A DNA stretch of 36,501 bases from a virus. Below are positions 1 to 8,480 of this stretch, piece after piece. The position numbers and the translations under genes were made by a program. The stretch covers positions 1 to 36,501 of IMG/VR virus record IMGVR_UViG_3300032271_001334. The stretch is one strand, 5' to 3'. The notes below the pieces were generated by a model that had not been told where the DNA came from, did no database searches, and was given only the letters and a program-made list of their open reading frames with translations. Position 1 is the first letter of the stretch. Each line of letters starts with the position of its first letter.

Positions 1-99
1 ATGTAATTGCAGCTCTAACCACCCAGGGATACACTTCCGCTAGGGCAGCTAAGGTTGACAATCTCGATGCAACAGTATCGAGCAGGTTAGCAACAGCAG
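1..99. repeat. Terminal direct repeat, identical to 36403-36501
   Basis: The first 99 bases are the same as the last 99 bases. Because the fibre reading frame continues without a break when one copy is removed, this is best read as the assembly overlap of a circular or circularly permuted molecule. It is less likely to be a biological terminal repeat. It lies inside a tandem 138-bp repeat, so repeat collapse during assembly cannot be excluded. Confidence 0.9.
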
Positions 100-374
100 G
101 GTATGTTGGGCCGTTGACTGCTCAGCAAACAAGGGATGCTATGCTGTTAAATAGAAGTGGATATATCACTAATCTAAGTCAATCATCGATTGATTCAACC
201 CTGTACAGGATTGAATCCAAGATTACCTCCGGGGCCAGCACGTTGACAAAACAGGATGTGGCGGACGCAATGAACCTAAGTCCATCAGCTGGGGCGGCGG
301 CACCTGGAGCAGTGCAGGATAACCTTGCTACAATTGTCAAGAATGTAATAAACCCGGTAGCAGTAGTAGAATGA
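1..374 (+). CDS. Tail fibre protein, C-terminal part (continues from 35331)
   Basis: This is the 3' end of the fibre gene that begins at 35331 and is cut by the right edge of the window. Bases 1-99 duplicate 36403-36501, and the reading frame (codons starting at 3, 6, 9 and so on) matches exactly across the junction, so the full protein is 481 aa. The ATG at 114 is internal and not a real start. This part carries the last copy of the 46-residue fibre repeat up to about base 100, then a non-repeated C-terminus rich in Ala, Ser and Thr. The stop overlaps the next gene as ATGA, which supports one late operon. Confidence 0.85.
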   Translation, partial: VIAALTTQGYTSARAAKVDNLDATVSSRLATAGYVGPLTAQQTRDAMLLNRSGYITNLSQSSIDSTLYRIESKITSGASTLTKQDVADAMNLSPSAGAAAPGAVQDNLATIVKNVINPVAVVE

Positions 375-1036
375 CCAGAGCAATTATTTTCAACCTTGGT
401 GCAGCCCATTCGGGATTAGCGGCAAATGCGACCTACGAAGTTAGATCGCCCAATCTGGCAATTGTGCGCATTGATCCGACAAATGCGGGAGTAACGGAAA
501 ACCCAGCCGGTTCAGGCGTTTATATTGCGGCAGTCACGTTTGATCCGACCTGGGCGCAGGTTGTTGTAATTTGGCGGTTAACCGGCACAACAATTTCAGC
601 AACGCTACCCCTAGACGCAGCGGAAGGCAGCGGATTTAGTTTTGACACGTCGGCAGGGCCACAAGGCGGATTCACGTACAATCCAGCGGCGGTAGCGACA
701 ACTCCATTAAACTGGATTCGCTGGCGATTAGGAGACGTGGTTTCGGCAACTTCGGTATTAGGTGACGCTGAAATCCTTCAAACCGTCTCGCAATTTGACT
801 TGCGATCAGCCACAATTGCTTGCGCCAACGCAGCTGCGGCTGTAATGATTCGTCGCGCTGAATTTAGCCAGAACGATCAGACAAAGATTCAATACTACAA
901 CCGTGCGGAGTTTTACCGGATGGTTGCCTCCGATTTGGTGTTTGAAACGTTGCCGATAAAAATAAACGATGCTCCAATAGGTTTCTTAACGGTGGGTTCT
1001 GGCAAAATAGAATTACCCGAGGTCGATTTGCGATGA
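371..1036 (+). CDS. Head-tail connector (adaptor) protein, gp6-like
   Basis: Encodes 221 aa. The N-terminal half is beta-rich and unrecognised. The C-terminal part from about residue 112 has the pattern of gp6-type adaptors that dock under the portal: a WxRWRLGD element, then a D-A-E-I-L segment, followed by helices rich in Ala. The start ATG overlaps the stop of the fibre gene (ATGA), and the stop overlaps the next start. It is the first of four tightly coupled neck and tail-completion genes, which is the expected order after the capsid genes. The adaptor role rests on the short LGD motif and on synteny. Confidence 0.6.
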   Translation: MTRAIIFNLGAAHSGLAANATYEVRSPNLAIVRIDPTNAGVTENPAGSGVYIAAVTFDPTWAQVVVIWRLTGTTISATLPLDAAEGSGFSFDTSAGPQGGFTYNPAAVATTPLNWIRWRLGDVVSATSVLGDAEILQTVSQFDLRSATIACANAAAAVMIRRAEFSQNDQTKIQYYNRAEFYRMVASDLVFETLPIKINDAPIGFLTVGSGKIELPEVDLR

Positions 1037-1443
1037 CGACCGAGGAAGCCCAAAATCAAATTGAGGTTATGCGAAATCACATGAAGGATGTTGTGGATAT
1101 TTACAGGGTTCCGGTAATTGTTGGAGCCGATGGTCGGAAAAGTGAAGGCAGTGCGGTCCTAATAAATCAAGGGGTGCCGTGCCAGTGGATCAATCGGCAT
1201 ACGTTTACTATTCGCACCGAGATAGGGTTTATGCCTGATCCAAAACATGATTCAAGCGATGAGATGTTATTCCCCGCTCAAGTCAAGATTTATGCCCGAG
1301 ATTACATTATTATAAAGACAAATGATTCAACATCTAATGGGCAATGGTTAACGGTAACTTCTGAGCCGGAACCATACAAGCAAATGTTTAATTTGATTCG
1401 CGTTATTTTAAGGTGGACTGATCCGCCAGCAGGCGTTTCGTGA
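1033..1443 (+). CDS. Probable head closure (stopper) protein
   Basis: Encodes 136 aa, ATGA-coupled to the adaptor gene. The predicted product is mostly beta, with alternating hydrophobic strands (residues 18-45 and 80-130) as in the small SH3-like stoppers that sit between adaptor and tail. No single motif is diagnostic. The assignment comes from length, predicted fold and position between the adaptor and tail-terminator candidates. It could instead be another neck protein. Confidence 0.45.
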   Translation: MTTEEAQNQIEVMRNHMKDVVDIYRVPVIVGADGRKSEGSAVLINQGVPCQWINRHTFTIRTEIGFMPDPKHDSSDEMLFPAQVKIYARDYIIIKTNDSTSNGQWLTVTSEPEPYKQMFNLIRVILRWTDPPAGVS

Positions 1444-1952
1444 GCAATATTTTAACGACCGGTCGAAACAATTTTATAGCCGACTTAATTGCATTGCTAC
1501 CTGAATGTCACAGCAATTTTTACGATGTACGAACAGCCGGAGAAACCGTAGATTGGGTTATGTTTAGCAATGTACTCAATGACACAACCGGTTCAATGCC
1601 AACGTATCCATTTGTTGCATTTAGTTTCGGAAAAGCTTCTAGCAACGCTTTTGGGGTAACTCTTGCTGGGTTCGAGCAAGAGGTCAGTATTTTTTACGTG
1701 GTGAGCTTGAAGCATGTAGACGGCACCAGTAAATTTTTGAGCGAAGCGCAAGCGGAAATTTCCGAAGCATTAATCAAAACCGTATTTAAGAGCATGAGAA
1801 AAACAAGCGGGCGAGGTTATTTAATCACTTCTGATGATTATGTATATAACGATTCAAAAGACATTGAGGCCAACGAACAAGCGGCGGAAAGCAGGGCAAA
1901 ATTTGCAGTTGGATCATTGCGAATGACGATGCTCATTTGTGGGGCTCCGTGA
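1440..1952 (+). CDS. Probable tail terminator / tail completion protein
   Basis: Encodes 170 aa from a GTG that overlaps the upstream TGA (GTGA). The sequence alternates a long N-terminal helix, two beta strands (FVAFSFG and EVSIFYVVSL) and an Ala/Glu-rich helix near residues 100-120. This resembles dimeric tail-terminator proteins of the gpU or DUF3168 kind that cap the tail tube. Position before the tube gene fits. The fold assignment is by eye only. Confidence 0.4.
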   Translation: MSNILTTGRNNFIADLIALLPECHSNFYDVRTAGETVDWVMFSNVLNDTTGSMPTYPFVAFSFGKASSNAFGVTLAGFEQEVSIFYVVSLKHVDGTSKFLSEAQAEISEALIKTVFKSMRKTSGRGYLITSDDYVYNDSKDIEANEQAAESRAKFAVGSLRMTMLICGAP

Positions 1953-2440
1953 AAGCTAAACAGGCTTTGGCAAAATTTATCAAATGGCGCACACAAGTTA
2001 TTCCATTAGAAATAACTCGCGGACTAGAAAACACTGCGGAAAAAACACTAAAATTTGCAATCAAGCAAACGTCTGGCAAATGGACGTATGAAAAACGAGT
2101 CAGACGTGGCAGTCCTCGGACTTATACTCGGCTTTGGAAATCAATTCCAGGATGGTATCCAAACAATGATCCGTTAATTATAAATATTGAACATGGCGAG
2201 CTAGTAAAGCGGTGGCGCTCGTTAGTTGTTAGTTTTGGCAATTCTGGTGGCGGATCATTCAGGGAAGATCAGGCGACATCTGCAAGGGTGTTGAATTACG
2301 ACCCACGCGCCATGAGGCTTATAAAAGGAAATGACAAATTTATGCCCAGGCCATTTAACGTACCCATAGAAATTTACGGAGAAACCGTTTTGGCACATGA
2401 AATTAGTGCGTCAGTCAAGCGGATTATAGAGGCATGGTAG
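1949..2440 (+). CDS. HK97 gp10-like neck / minor tail protein
   Basis: Encodes 163 aa. I choose the GTG at 1949 because it makes the same GTGA overlap used by the gene before it; a TTG at 1937 would add four residues. Features are an N-terminal helix (LEITRGLENTAEKTLKFAI), a basic middle with Arg/Lys-rich turns, and a C-terminal R-P-F segment followed by a final helix. This is the usual layout of gp10-like proteins (G-x-L-R-x-S-I region, then R-P-F). The stop TAG runs directly into the GGGTTAGA box of the tube gene. Confidence 0.45.
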   Translation: MKAKQALAKFIKWRTQVIPLEITRGLENTAEKTLKFAIKQTSGKWTYEKRVRRGSPRTYTRLWKSIPGWYPNNDPLIINIEHGELVKRWRSLVVSFGNSGGGSFREDQATSARVLNYDPRAMRLIKGNDKFMPRPFNVPIEIYGETVLAHEISASVKRIIEAW

Positions 2441-2447
2441 GGTTAGA
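2440..2447 (+). promoter_or_regulatory. GGGTTAGA box before the tail tube gene
   Basis: GGGTTAGA followed by 6 bases and then ATG at 2454. This is one of seven GGTTA boxes at 7-9 bases from a start codon in this genome. There is no GGAGG here, so the box may be the initiation signal or a promoter element. Confidence 0.5.
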
Positions 2448-2453
2448 ATAGGT

Positions 2454-2930
2454 ATGGCATTGCAAGTCGATCCGATTTTAGGCGTAAACCTACAGACTGT
2501 CACGCTAACTCACATGACGAAAGTCGGAACGGCTTTAACGGCCAGCAACTCTATAGCGGTGTCGGTCCTTGTTGAGTCTTTAAAATTCAAAATCAAAACT
2601 GACAAAATGCGCATTGAAAGCGTAAATTCAACAGGAATCAATAACGTCGAAATAGCCCGTGCAGCAGATTTGTCATTGCAAATTTTCAGAGTCAGTGGCG
2701 CAACTGATCCCGACGCATTGTTGGCTTTCGTTCAAACGGTGACAGTAGGTGACATGATCCAGATTGTATACACTGAATCATCGGGTGCAAGCAATTATTC
2801 TCGGACAGTTATTGGTTCGTTTGCCGATCTGGAAACAGGGTTCGAGGGTCGCGGCAAGCAAATTGCAACGCTTAGTATAGATTCAGTTAGTGTAACCGGG
2901 GGCGCTAACTACTTTTCGGCTAGCGTATGA
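2454..2930 (+). CDS. Major tail tube protein
   Basis: Encodes 158 aa, a typical size for the tail tube subunit. It is predicted to be almost entirely beta, with many Val, Thr, Ser and Ile strands and one short helix around ATDPDALLAFVQTV (residues 82-95), as in tube proteins of long-tailed phages. It lies after the neck genes and directly before the G/GT chaperone pair, which in lambda-like phages is the place of the tube gene. The start follows a GGGTTAGA box with no classical Shine-Dalgarno, which suggests special or strong expression. Confidence 0.7.
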   Translation: MALQVDPILGVNLQTVTLTHMTKVGTALTASNSIAVSVLVESLKFKIKTDKMRIESVNSTGINNVEIARAADLSLQIFRVSGATDPDALLAFVQTVTVGDMIQIVYTESSGASNYSRTVIGSFADLETGFEGRGKQIATLSIDSVSVTGGANYFSASV

Positions 2931-3442
2931 AAATCAATCCTTATTTAGCCAGGCTAACTTCTGATGAAGTCAGGGAATTTGCAGCAGACGTACCGGCTGG
3001 AGTGTTTGATGATATGGAATCACTGACGTTTTCGGTTCGCCAACTTCCCAAGATGCTCATTATTGAATGCAGTAGTAGGGGAAAGGATAAATATAAAGCG
3101 ATGCTTGCCGACCCAGGTTCAATCCCCATGAACGGCGACATGCAATTGCTTCCGTCTAGCGATTCTTGCGGGATGATTGAAACAATCCGAACGGCTCAGC
3201 GCTGCAAGTTGGCCGAAGACATTTATACGTTTGAAGAGTTGATTGGGCTTTGGTTTATTCCAAACGCTAGTGAATTGATGCTGGAATGTTATTCATGGGT
3301 GACTCAGCCTTTATTGCAAACGGGTGGTGACGTAAACCCTTTTGGCAAACCAGTCACGCCAAATGGGTTGGCTCCTGTCTCCAATTTGGGGTTGGACATC
3401 CAGAAATCGTCCAAACCCAAACCGCGCTCCTCTGGTCGATGA
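2927..3442 (+). CDS. Tail assembly chaperone, short form (gpG-like)
   Basis: Encodes 171 aa, ATGA-coupled to the tube gene. No enzymatic motif is seen. The location between tube and tape measure, together with an overlapping -1 frame open to 3579 and a TTTGGGG slippery heptamer near the 3' end, marks it as the G partner of a G/GT chaperone pair. In the family, the short form coats the tape measure and the frameshifted form recruits tube subunits. The C-terminal tail after the slip site is Lys, Pro and Ser rich. Confidence 0.75.
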   Translation: MKINPYLARLTSDEVREFAADVPAGVFDDMESLTFSVRQLPKMLIIECSSRGKDKYKAMLADPGSIPMNGDMQLLPSSDSCGMIETIRTAQRCKLAEDIYTFEELIGLWFIPNASELMLECYSWVTQPLLQTGGDVNPFGKPVTPNGLAPVSNLGLDIQKSSKPKPRSSGR

Positions 3443-3579
3443 ACGAGCGACTAGGTGCAATTTCGGATAAACTTACCGGGCAAGCTGCGGGCGCACAGAT
3501 AGAGCGCCCGACCAGTCAATGGCTTATGGAAGTTTACGACGCATTTTGTGATGGTTGGAAATGGAAGGGGTTATTCTAA
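2927..3579 (+). CDS. Frameshifted tail assembly chaperone (gpGT-like)
   Basis: A -1 slip at TTTGGGG (3385-3391) would join residues 1-155 of the short form to 62 residues read from 3391 to 3576, stopping at TAA 3577-3579, for a 217-aa protein. The extension is stop-free and ends in an aromatic-rich tail (Y-D-A-F, then Trp-Lys-Trp-Lys). The gap between 3442 and the tape measure gene at 3581 is otherwise empty, and this frame fills it exactly. Frameshifting is inferred from sequence, not shown. Confidence 0.75.
3385..3391 (+). promoter_or_regulatory. Programmed -1 frameshift site TTTGGGG
   Basis: In the zero frame the codons read AAT TTG GGG, so the heptamer T TTG GGG fits X XXY YYZ exactly. 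It lies 52 bases before the zero-frame stop. A 7-bp hairpin (CGGGCGC with GCGCCCG, 3489-3511) lies about 100 bases downstream, probably too far away to stimulate slipping. Confidence 0.7.
3568..3573 (+). promoter_or_regulatory. GGGTTA box before the tape measure gene
   Basis: GGGTTA followed by TTCTAAT and then ATG at 3581. It is the same box and spacing as before other late genes. It supports starting the tape measure at 3581 rather than at the in-frame ATG at 3548, which lies inside the GT extension. Confidence 0.45.
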
Positions 3580-3580
3580 T

Positions 3581-5401
3581 ATGCCAGAACCACTAATAAT
3601 TGATTTGACCGTCGGGTCCAACCTCACGGCTTCCTTAGACAAAACTCAACGTTTAATTGAAAAAATTGCCGAGCTTCAAGAAGGAATATCCGCATTTAGC
3701 ACAAATTCCAGTTCTGGGCTTGCTGAATCTATAAACAAGATGACGAACGCTTTTAAGGCGGCTCAGACTCAATTTGACCCTTTGCGCGAGTCTCAAGCTA
3801 AGCTTATTGAGGAAAAAGCCAAAGTGTTTACGGCGCGAGCCCAGGCAGTTCAAGAAGCTAGTCTTCGACAGCAAAGCAAATTTAACAAAAATATAAGTGA
3901 TTACAGTTCGTTTGATGGTCGCGAGGGTCTTGGCAAACGGGAAGCGGGCCGATCCATGCAAGAGCGTAACGAAGATAAAATTCAAGTTATCAATCACGCC
4001 ATAGATGATTTTTTTAGCAACATTAGCAGCCAAGCGAACGAAATCAAGGAAAACGAAAAAGCAATGAAATCGTTACGACGAGAAACAGAAGCCTCGTCAC
4101 GAAAATATAAAACCGAAAAAGGTGGCAGCCCATTATTAAAATCCATTATGGATTTGGTTGGGACAACTAGAATCGGTATTGGGCGATTCCACCCGCTTAT
4201 AAATCGCCTTGGTAGCGTTGGCGGAAACGCATTAAACGAAATCATGGGAACAGGCTCAATTAACAAAATTGGTAACACCGTTGCTAAACTTGTTGGCACT
4301 CGACCTAAGATTGAGCCTCCACCAGTACATGGCGCTCCAAGTCCACCCCCTTATAGTGATTTTGATGGACTTGGTGCTGCGCTTGCACCCCTAGCGGAAG
4401 CCATTAGCCCGTTTATATTGCCAATTGTGGCAATTATTGATGCCTTAACAGCGTTTGCAATAACTGTAAAATTTGCGGTAGAAGCAGTCCAGAAAGCCAC
4501 TAGCGCGTTTTTTTCTATAGCTGGAGCAGCTACAGCCGGTGCCGTAGCTCAATCAGAATTAACGGGTTTATCCGCAAAACAGTTGGCAGGCGGGACGCAT
4601 GGAAACGCTATTGCAGCAATGTACGGGATCAATCCGGTTTATAATGCTTTTGGAGACATTGATGACGCAAAGCGGACTAAACAAGCTATTGCAGCAATTC
4701 GAGGCGCAGGAAGTTTAGAAAATGCTAAACGTGTTTCAATTGGGTTAACCGGTTCACCGGATGCGGCCAAGGCGTATTTGTACGACGATAAAACCACGCA
4801 CAATACGCAAGGTTTGGCGGGAATATCACCTCAAATGATGGGCGACGTTGCGCAGGCAATGCAAAACTTCAAAAACATTATGGACGCGGTAACGACGGGA
4901 ATTTCACGAGCATTTGCCCCCGTATTCAAAGCTGCCGCTAACATGGATGTTAGTTTTGATCTAGTTGCAAATGCTACGCAAGTTTTATTTGAAGGATTAT
5001 TTGGATCACTTATTATGGCGGCCAAAATCTTTGATGAATTGAATCGAGCAATAACGGAAATGCAGCTAGCAGTTGGACTTGCCACCAAGGCAATCATCAA
5101 CATGTTTGGAGGAGGTAGCGGCGGGCCGTCTGATCAAGAATTGTCTGATATAAAAGATCGCCTAGATCATTGGGACGATAAATCTGCGGATCGAACAACT
5201 GGCAAATTAAGTGATATTTCCGACAATACGGCAGAAGCAAACCGCATATTGGGCGATATGAACCACGCGATTCGAGGAGCTGGAGAACGCGGCAATAAAG
5301 CGCTCCCCAATAAGATAACTGGCATTGGACGCAACGGTAATGATTCCCAGAGCTTGCACAATCAGGCATATCAACAAAAATTAGGATGGGGCGTAATTTA
5401 A
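3581..5401 (+). CDS. Tail tape measure protein
   Basis: Encodes 606 aa from ATG 3581. The N-terminal 200 residues are helical and charged with coiled-coil character. A Pro-rich linker follows (about 245-265), then a long hydrophobic Ala/Ile/Val region (about 270-330) like the membrane-active segments of tape measures, and then more helices. The Gly/Asn-rich C-terminus would dock with the tail tip. It lies right after G/GT and before the tail hub. At the usual rule of about 1.5 angstrom per residue, the tail would be near 90 nm, a medium-length siphovirus tail. Confidence 0.8.
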   Translation: MPEPLIIDLTVGSNLTASLDKTQRLIEKIAELQEGISAFSTNSSSGLAESINKMTNAFKAAQTQFDPLRESQAKLIEEKAKVFTARAQAVQEASLRQQSKFNKNISDYSSFDGREGLGKREAGRSMQERNEDKIQVINHAIDDFFSNISSQANEIKENEKAMKSLRRETEASSRKYKTEKGGSPLLKSIMDLVGTTRIGIGRFHPLINRLGSVGGNALNEIMGTGSINKIGNTVAKLVGTRPKIEPPPVHGAPSPPPYSDFDGLGAALAPLAEAISPFILPIVAIIDALTAFAITVKFAVEAVQKATSAFFSIAGAATAGAVAQSELTGLSAKQLAGGTHGNAIAAMYGINPVYNAFGDIDDAKRTKQAIAAIRGAGSLENAKRVSIGLTGSPDAAKAYLYDDKTTHNTQGLAGISPQMMGDVAQAMQNFKNIMDAVTTGISRAFAPVFKAAANMDVSFDLVANATQVLFEGLFGSLIMAAKIFDELNRAITEMQLAVGLATKAIINMFGGGSGGPSDQELSDIKDRLDHWDDKSADRTTGKLSDISDNTAEANRILGDMNHAIRGAGERGNKALPNKITGIGRNGNDSQSLHNQAYQQKLGWGVI

Positions 5402-8400
5402 GTGGCGCTTGTTACTCCGAATTACAGTATTCAAGTGGTTTTTGATCCTGACACAACTACCACGTCAAGCACTGGCTATGCACTTACAAAAAACGGCGGC
5501 GAGATTTGCAGGGATGTTGGGCTGCTTGCTTCTAACGTTGTGTACAGCAAGGGTGTCGGTTGGACGCTAAAACGGACAAATGTTGATGTTGACCAGCGCA
5601 GTCCTGAAGCGGATGCGGGCCGGTACAAAATTACTACAAGTGGCTCTGATTCACTAAGCCAGCAAATCACTTACGCGGCAGACTGGAACGACGTGTCACA
5701 CACTGCTGATCCTGGGTTGCCTGGTCTGACTCAAGCGGTTGGGACCGGGTTAGGACAACGAAGTCAGATTCCGGCGGGCCACAATATGGGAGCCAAGTTG
5801 ACCGCCGATCAAGCATATACCCCTATTACTCCTGGCCCCGTTGGCACTGCCACTCGCATAAGGGTCGCAAAAGCTGTACACAAACACGATATTAGACATG
5901 GCATTGCAATCGAATACTCTTTGCCATCGTCAAGATCATTTGACCAAGTTAATTATATTTTCTCTTTTTATTTTAACGCAGCGCCAGGTAATTATACGGC
6001 AGTAGTTCACGGCACTGGATCATACTGTATTGATGTTTACGCCAGTAAAGTTGTAATTTGGGAAGACGTTGGAACTGGATCGGTAATTTGGTATAACGCG
6101 GCAGAATATGCCACTCCGCCAAACCTTTTACTCTTAGCAACAAAGGAAGCAATTACTATTTTTCTTCGGGTTGTAGCAAATAAGATTGTTTTAAATTTTC
6201 AACCTACACCAACATTGCAAGCCGGGCTACCACAAGCGGGGCCGGTTTTGCCTGTTCAACCACCTCAACAAACTGCAAGTTTGCCAGCCATTGAGCATAC
6301 AGTTCCAGGCGCGATCCCTTCACAAATTCCAAGTCAAGCCGCTGCCAAGGTTCAACCTATACGAATTGACATTCCGGCTCATCATCGCCCCAGTATAAAA
6401 CTCAAGCGGTATATGTACGCAGCAACCGGGTGGATGTGTTCTGACGTATTTGCGCTGGATTCGTTTCCAATTGGTGGCAGTACGGATTCTCAACTTGCGG
6501 TAGTTGTGTCAGGTGACTTTCCCAACGATTGCACTTGTACCGTTGAGCTGCTGTATGCCGGTGCTGCACCTGATCCTGCTTTAACATTGGCTTCTGACAT
6601 TATTGCTCGATCCAGTTTAGCTGCAACCGATCAAATTATCAGCCTCAAATACGTGTTGCCAAAATACACCGGCAAACCGTTTGCGGCTAGGAAATACTTT
6701 TTGAGATTTACGCTTGCAAGCAATTCGAGCGAAACCGCCCACCCGGCTTACACTGGCGACCCATTAGACGCCCCAACGCCCGCATTTTCGCATAGTCCAA
6801 CAATTTGGAACATAGAAATATCAAAGTTGCCGGTGGCGGCAACTCACGCAGGTCAAAATATTATCGTTCCCGCTTCGCCCATTGCAAACAATTTAACTTC
6901 AACCGATATCGGGCAACTTTCTATTCAATCCGGTGGCGCTGATCCGGTTAGGCAAGTGGCGCAAATGCAATTTGACGATCAGTTTGGTACGCTTTCTTTT
7001 TTAACGCAAGGTGGCAATCTGCTGACTGAAATTCGCCTGACATACAATGCCGACGGTAACTATTCAATTTTGCATCGCGGTTATATCTATAGTGTTTCAG
7101 GAGAGCATCAAGGCCGAGGAATTTATCATTATTCGGTTGATTGTCATGGGATGTGGTTGCGATTGTCGGCGGCGCTAACGCCAGCTCGATTGACTTTATG
7201 GGATCAATTTACAAACAGCCCAAAATTTGCAATTGACATTGTTCGAGCAATGCTTTATCAGGCCGGTTTTAACGACTCGCAAATTATTTTACCAAGCACG
7301 ACGGACTTACCGTTTAGGGTTTGGGACAACGCGAGTTCAGACAGTGGTTTTATCGAGCCCTACACACCAATCATGGATGTTGTTTTGCAATATTGCCATG
7401 ATTATTTTACCGCTTACTTAACTTACGAACCTAATGCGGGAATTGATGGTGCCTGGGTGTTAATTCCGGCAGCAGCTCCCGGCGCTCGACCTCCCTTGGC
7501 TTCGTTTTGGTTAAATGCTCCACCTGCATTAACCGGTGGCGGTATTGACATTTACGAAACGCATGATGCTTACAATGATCCAGGGCGCAACTATAATGCA
7601 ATAGACCACGCGGGTGCAGTTCCTCGGGCATTTATTGAAAAAAAGAGTTATACAACCCAAGGTGAACCGCCCGAAAACACTTGCGTGTTAGTTATTGGTG
7701 GAGCAGCAACAAACACGGCTCAAGCGGCAAACAAGCGCACTACGGCGGGCCTTACTGAACGCTTAGTTGTAAATGTCAATTCTTACAATTGGCTCAATTT
7801 AACTCCATTAAGTCCGGGGTATCCAACTAGCAACCGAATAACAAATCCTGACTATATAGGTTTTGAAAAACTTTTGTATGTTCAAGACATGACGTTTCAT
7901 TCGCAACAAGCAATTGATTGGATGGCGAAACGATATTTTTGGTCATCATGCACGAGCCGTACCTACCGGAGATTTAACGCGCCATTGCTACTCATTGATG
8001 CAACCGATGCAGGATCAACCAGGAAACGACCGTTAAGAATTGGCGATCAGGTTTTGTGCCAAGAAAACAATGGTAGTTTTAGCCGGTTTATTGTTTCAAC
8101 GTGCGATCCCATTATCAGTAAAGCATCTTGCTCAATGGCAAAATACGAGCTAGTGTCTGCTCCCACGGTGTCCGACTATGCTTTGGGCCCCAAGATAATG
8201 AGTAAACGTAAAATTTTGTCGCAAATTGTAAAAGCCGCCACGGGTGAGCGCCATAATGATGGACATTTTAATGACACGAACCGGGCGCTTAGCCATTCTC
8301 ATAGTGATATTCATTCGTGGCCTCATCCGGGCTTAAAAGACCACAAAACCGACGGAAGTGGTATCCCAGATATTCAAGATTTGATCCCAGGTTCAGCAAC

Positions 8401-8443
8401 TTATGGACAATTTTATCCTGATGCAAGCATTAGTTATTCGTAA
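5402..8443 (+). CDS. Tail tip / baseplate hub protein
   Basis: Encodes 1013 aa from a GTG set directly after the tape measure stop. It is a large beta-rich protein with a Pro/Gln/Ala-rich linker around residues 272-330. A central region from about 500 has alternating strands and a Y-x-V-D-C-H-G-M element, like hub proteins that cap the tube. Near the C-terminus it has a His-rich stretch (SHSHSDIHSWPHPG) of the type that binds metal in tail-tip proteins. Position after the tape measure suits a tail-hub role. It could equally be a fused distal-tail and hub protein. Confidence 0.6.
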   Translation: MALVTPNYSIQVVFDPDTTTTSSTGYALTKNGGEICRDVGLLASNVVYSKGVGWTLKRTNVDVDQRSPEADAGRYKITTSGSDSLSQQITYAADWNDVSHTADPGLPGLTQAVGTGLGQRSQIPAGHNMGAKLTADQAYTPITPGPVGTATRIRVAKAVHKHDIRHGIAIEYSLPSSRSFDQVNYIFSFYFNAAPGNYTAVVHGTGSYCIDVYASKVVIWEDVGTGSVIWYNAAEYATPPNLLLLATKEAITIFLRVVANKIVLNFQPTPTLQAGLPQAGPVLPVQPPQQTASLPAIEHTVPGAIPSQIPSQAAAKVQPIRIDIPAHHRPSIKLKRYMYAATGWMCSDVFALDSFPIGGSTDSQLAVVVSGDFPNDCTCTVELLYAGAAPDPALTLASDIIARSSLAATDQIISLKYVLPKYTGKPFAARKYFLRFTLASNSSETAHPAYTGDPLDAPTPAFSHSPTIWNIEISKLPVAATHAGQNIIVPASPIANNLTSTDIGQLSIQSGGADPVRQVAQMQFDDQFGTLSFLTQGGNLLTEIRLTYNADGNYSILHRGYIYSVSGEHQGRGIYHYSVDCHGMWLRLSAALTPARLTLWDQFTNSPKFAIDIVRAMLYQAGFNDSQIILPSTTDLPFRVWDNASSDSGFIEPYTPIMDVVLQYCHDYFTAYLTYEPNAGIDGAWVLIPAAAPGARPPLASFWLNAPPALTGGGIDIYETHDAYNDPGRNYNAIDHAGAVPRAFIEKKSYTTQGEPPENTCVLVIGGAATNTAQAANKRTTAGLTERLVVNVNSYNWLNLTPLSPGYPTSNRITNPDYIGFEKLLYVQDMTFHSQQAIDWMAKRYFWSSCTSRTYRRFNAPLLLIDATDAGSTRKRPLRIGDQVLCQENNGSFSRFIVSTCDPIISKASCSMAKYELVSAPTVSDYALGPKIMSKRKILSQIVKAATGERHNDGHFNDTNRALSHSHSDIHSWPHPGLKDHKTDGSGIPDIQDLIPGSATYGQFYPDASISYS

Positions 8444-8480
8444 ATTGAAAACTTGGATTGCTCCGAAAAGGTACCTCTAA

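Noticed and set aside
114-374. Separate small gene starting at ATG 114
   Set aside because: The same frame is open upstream and joins the fibre gene across the circular junction, so this ATG is internal.
3489-3511. Hairpin CGGGCGC/GCGCCCG as the frameshift stimulator
   Set aside because: It lies about 100 bases after the slippery site, outside the usual 5-9 base spacing.
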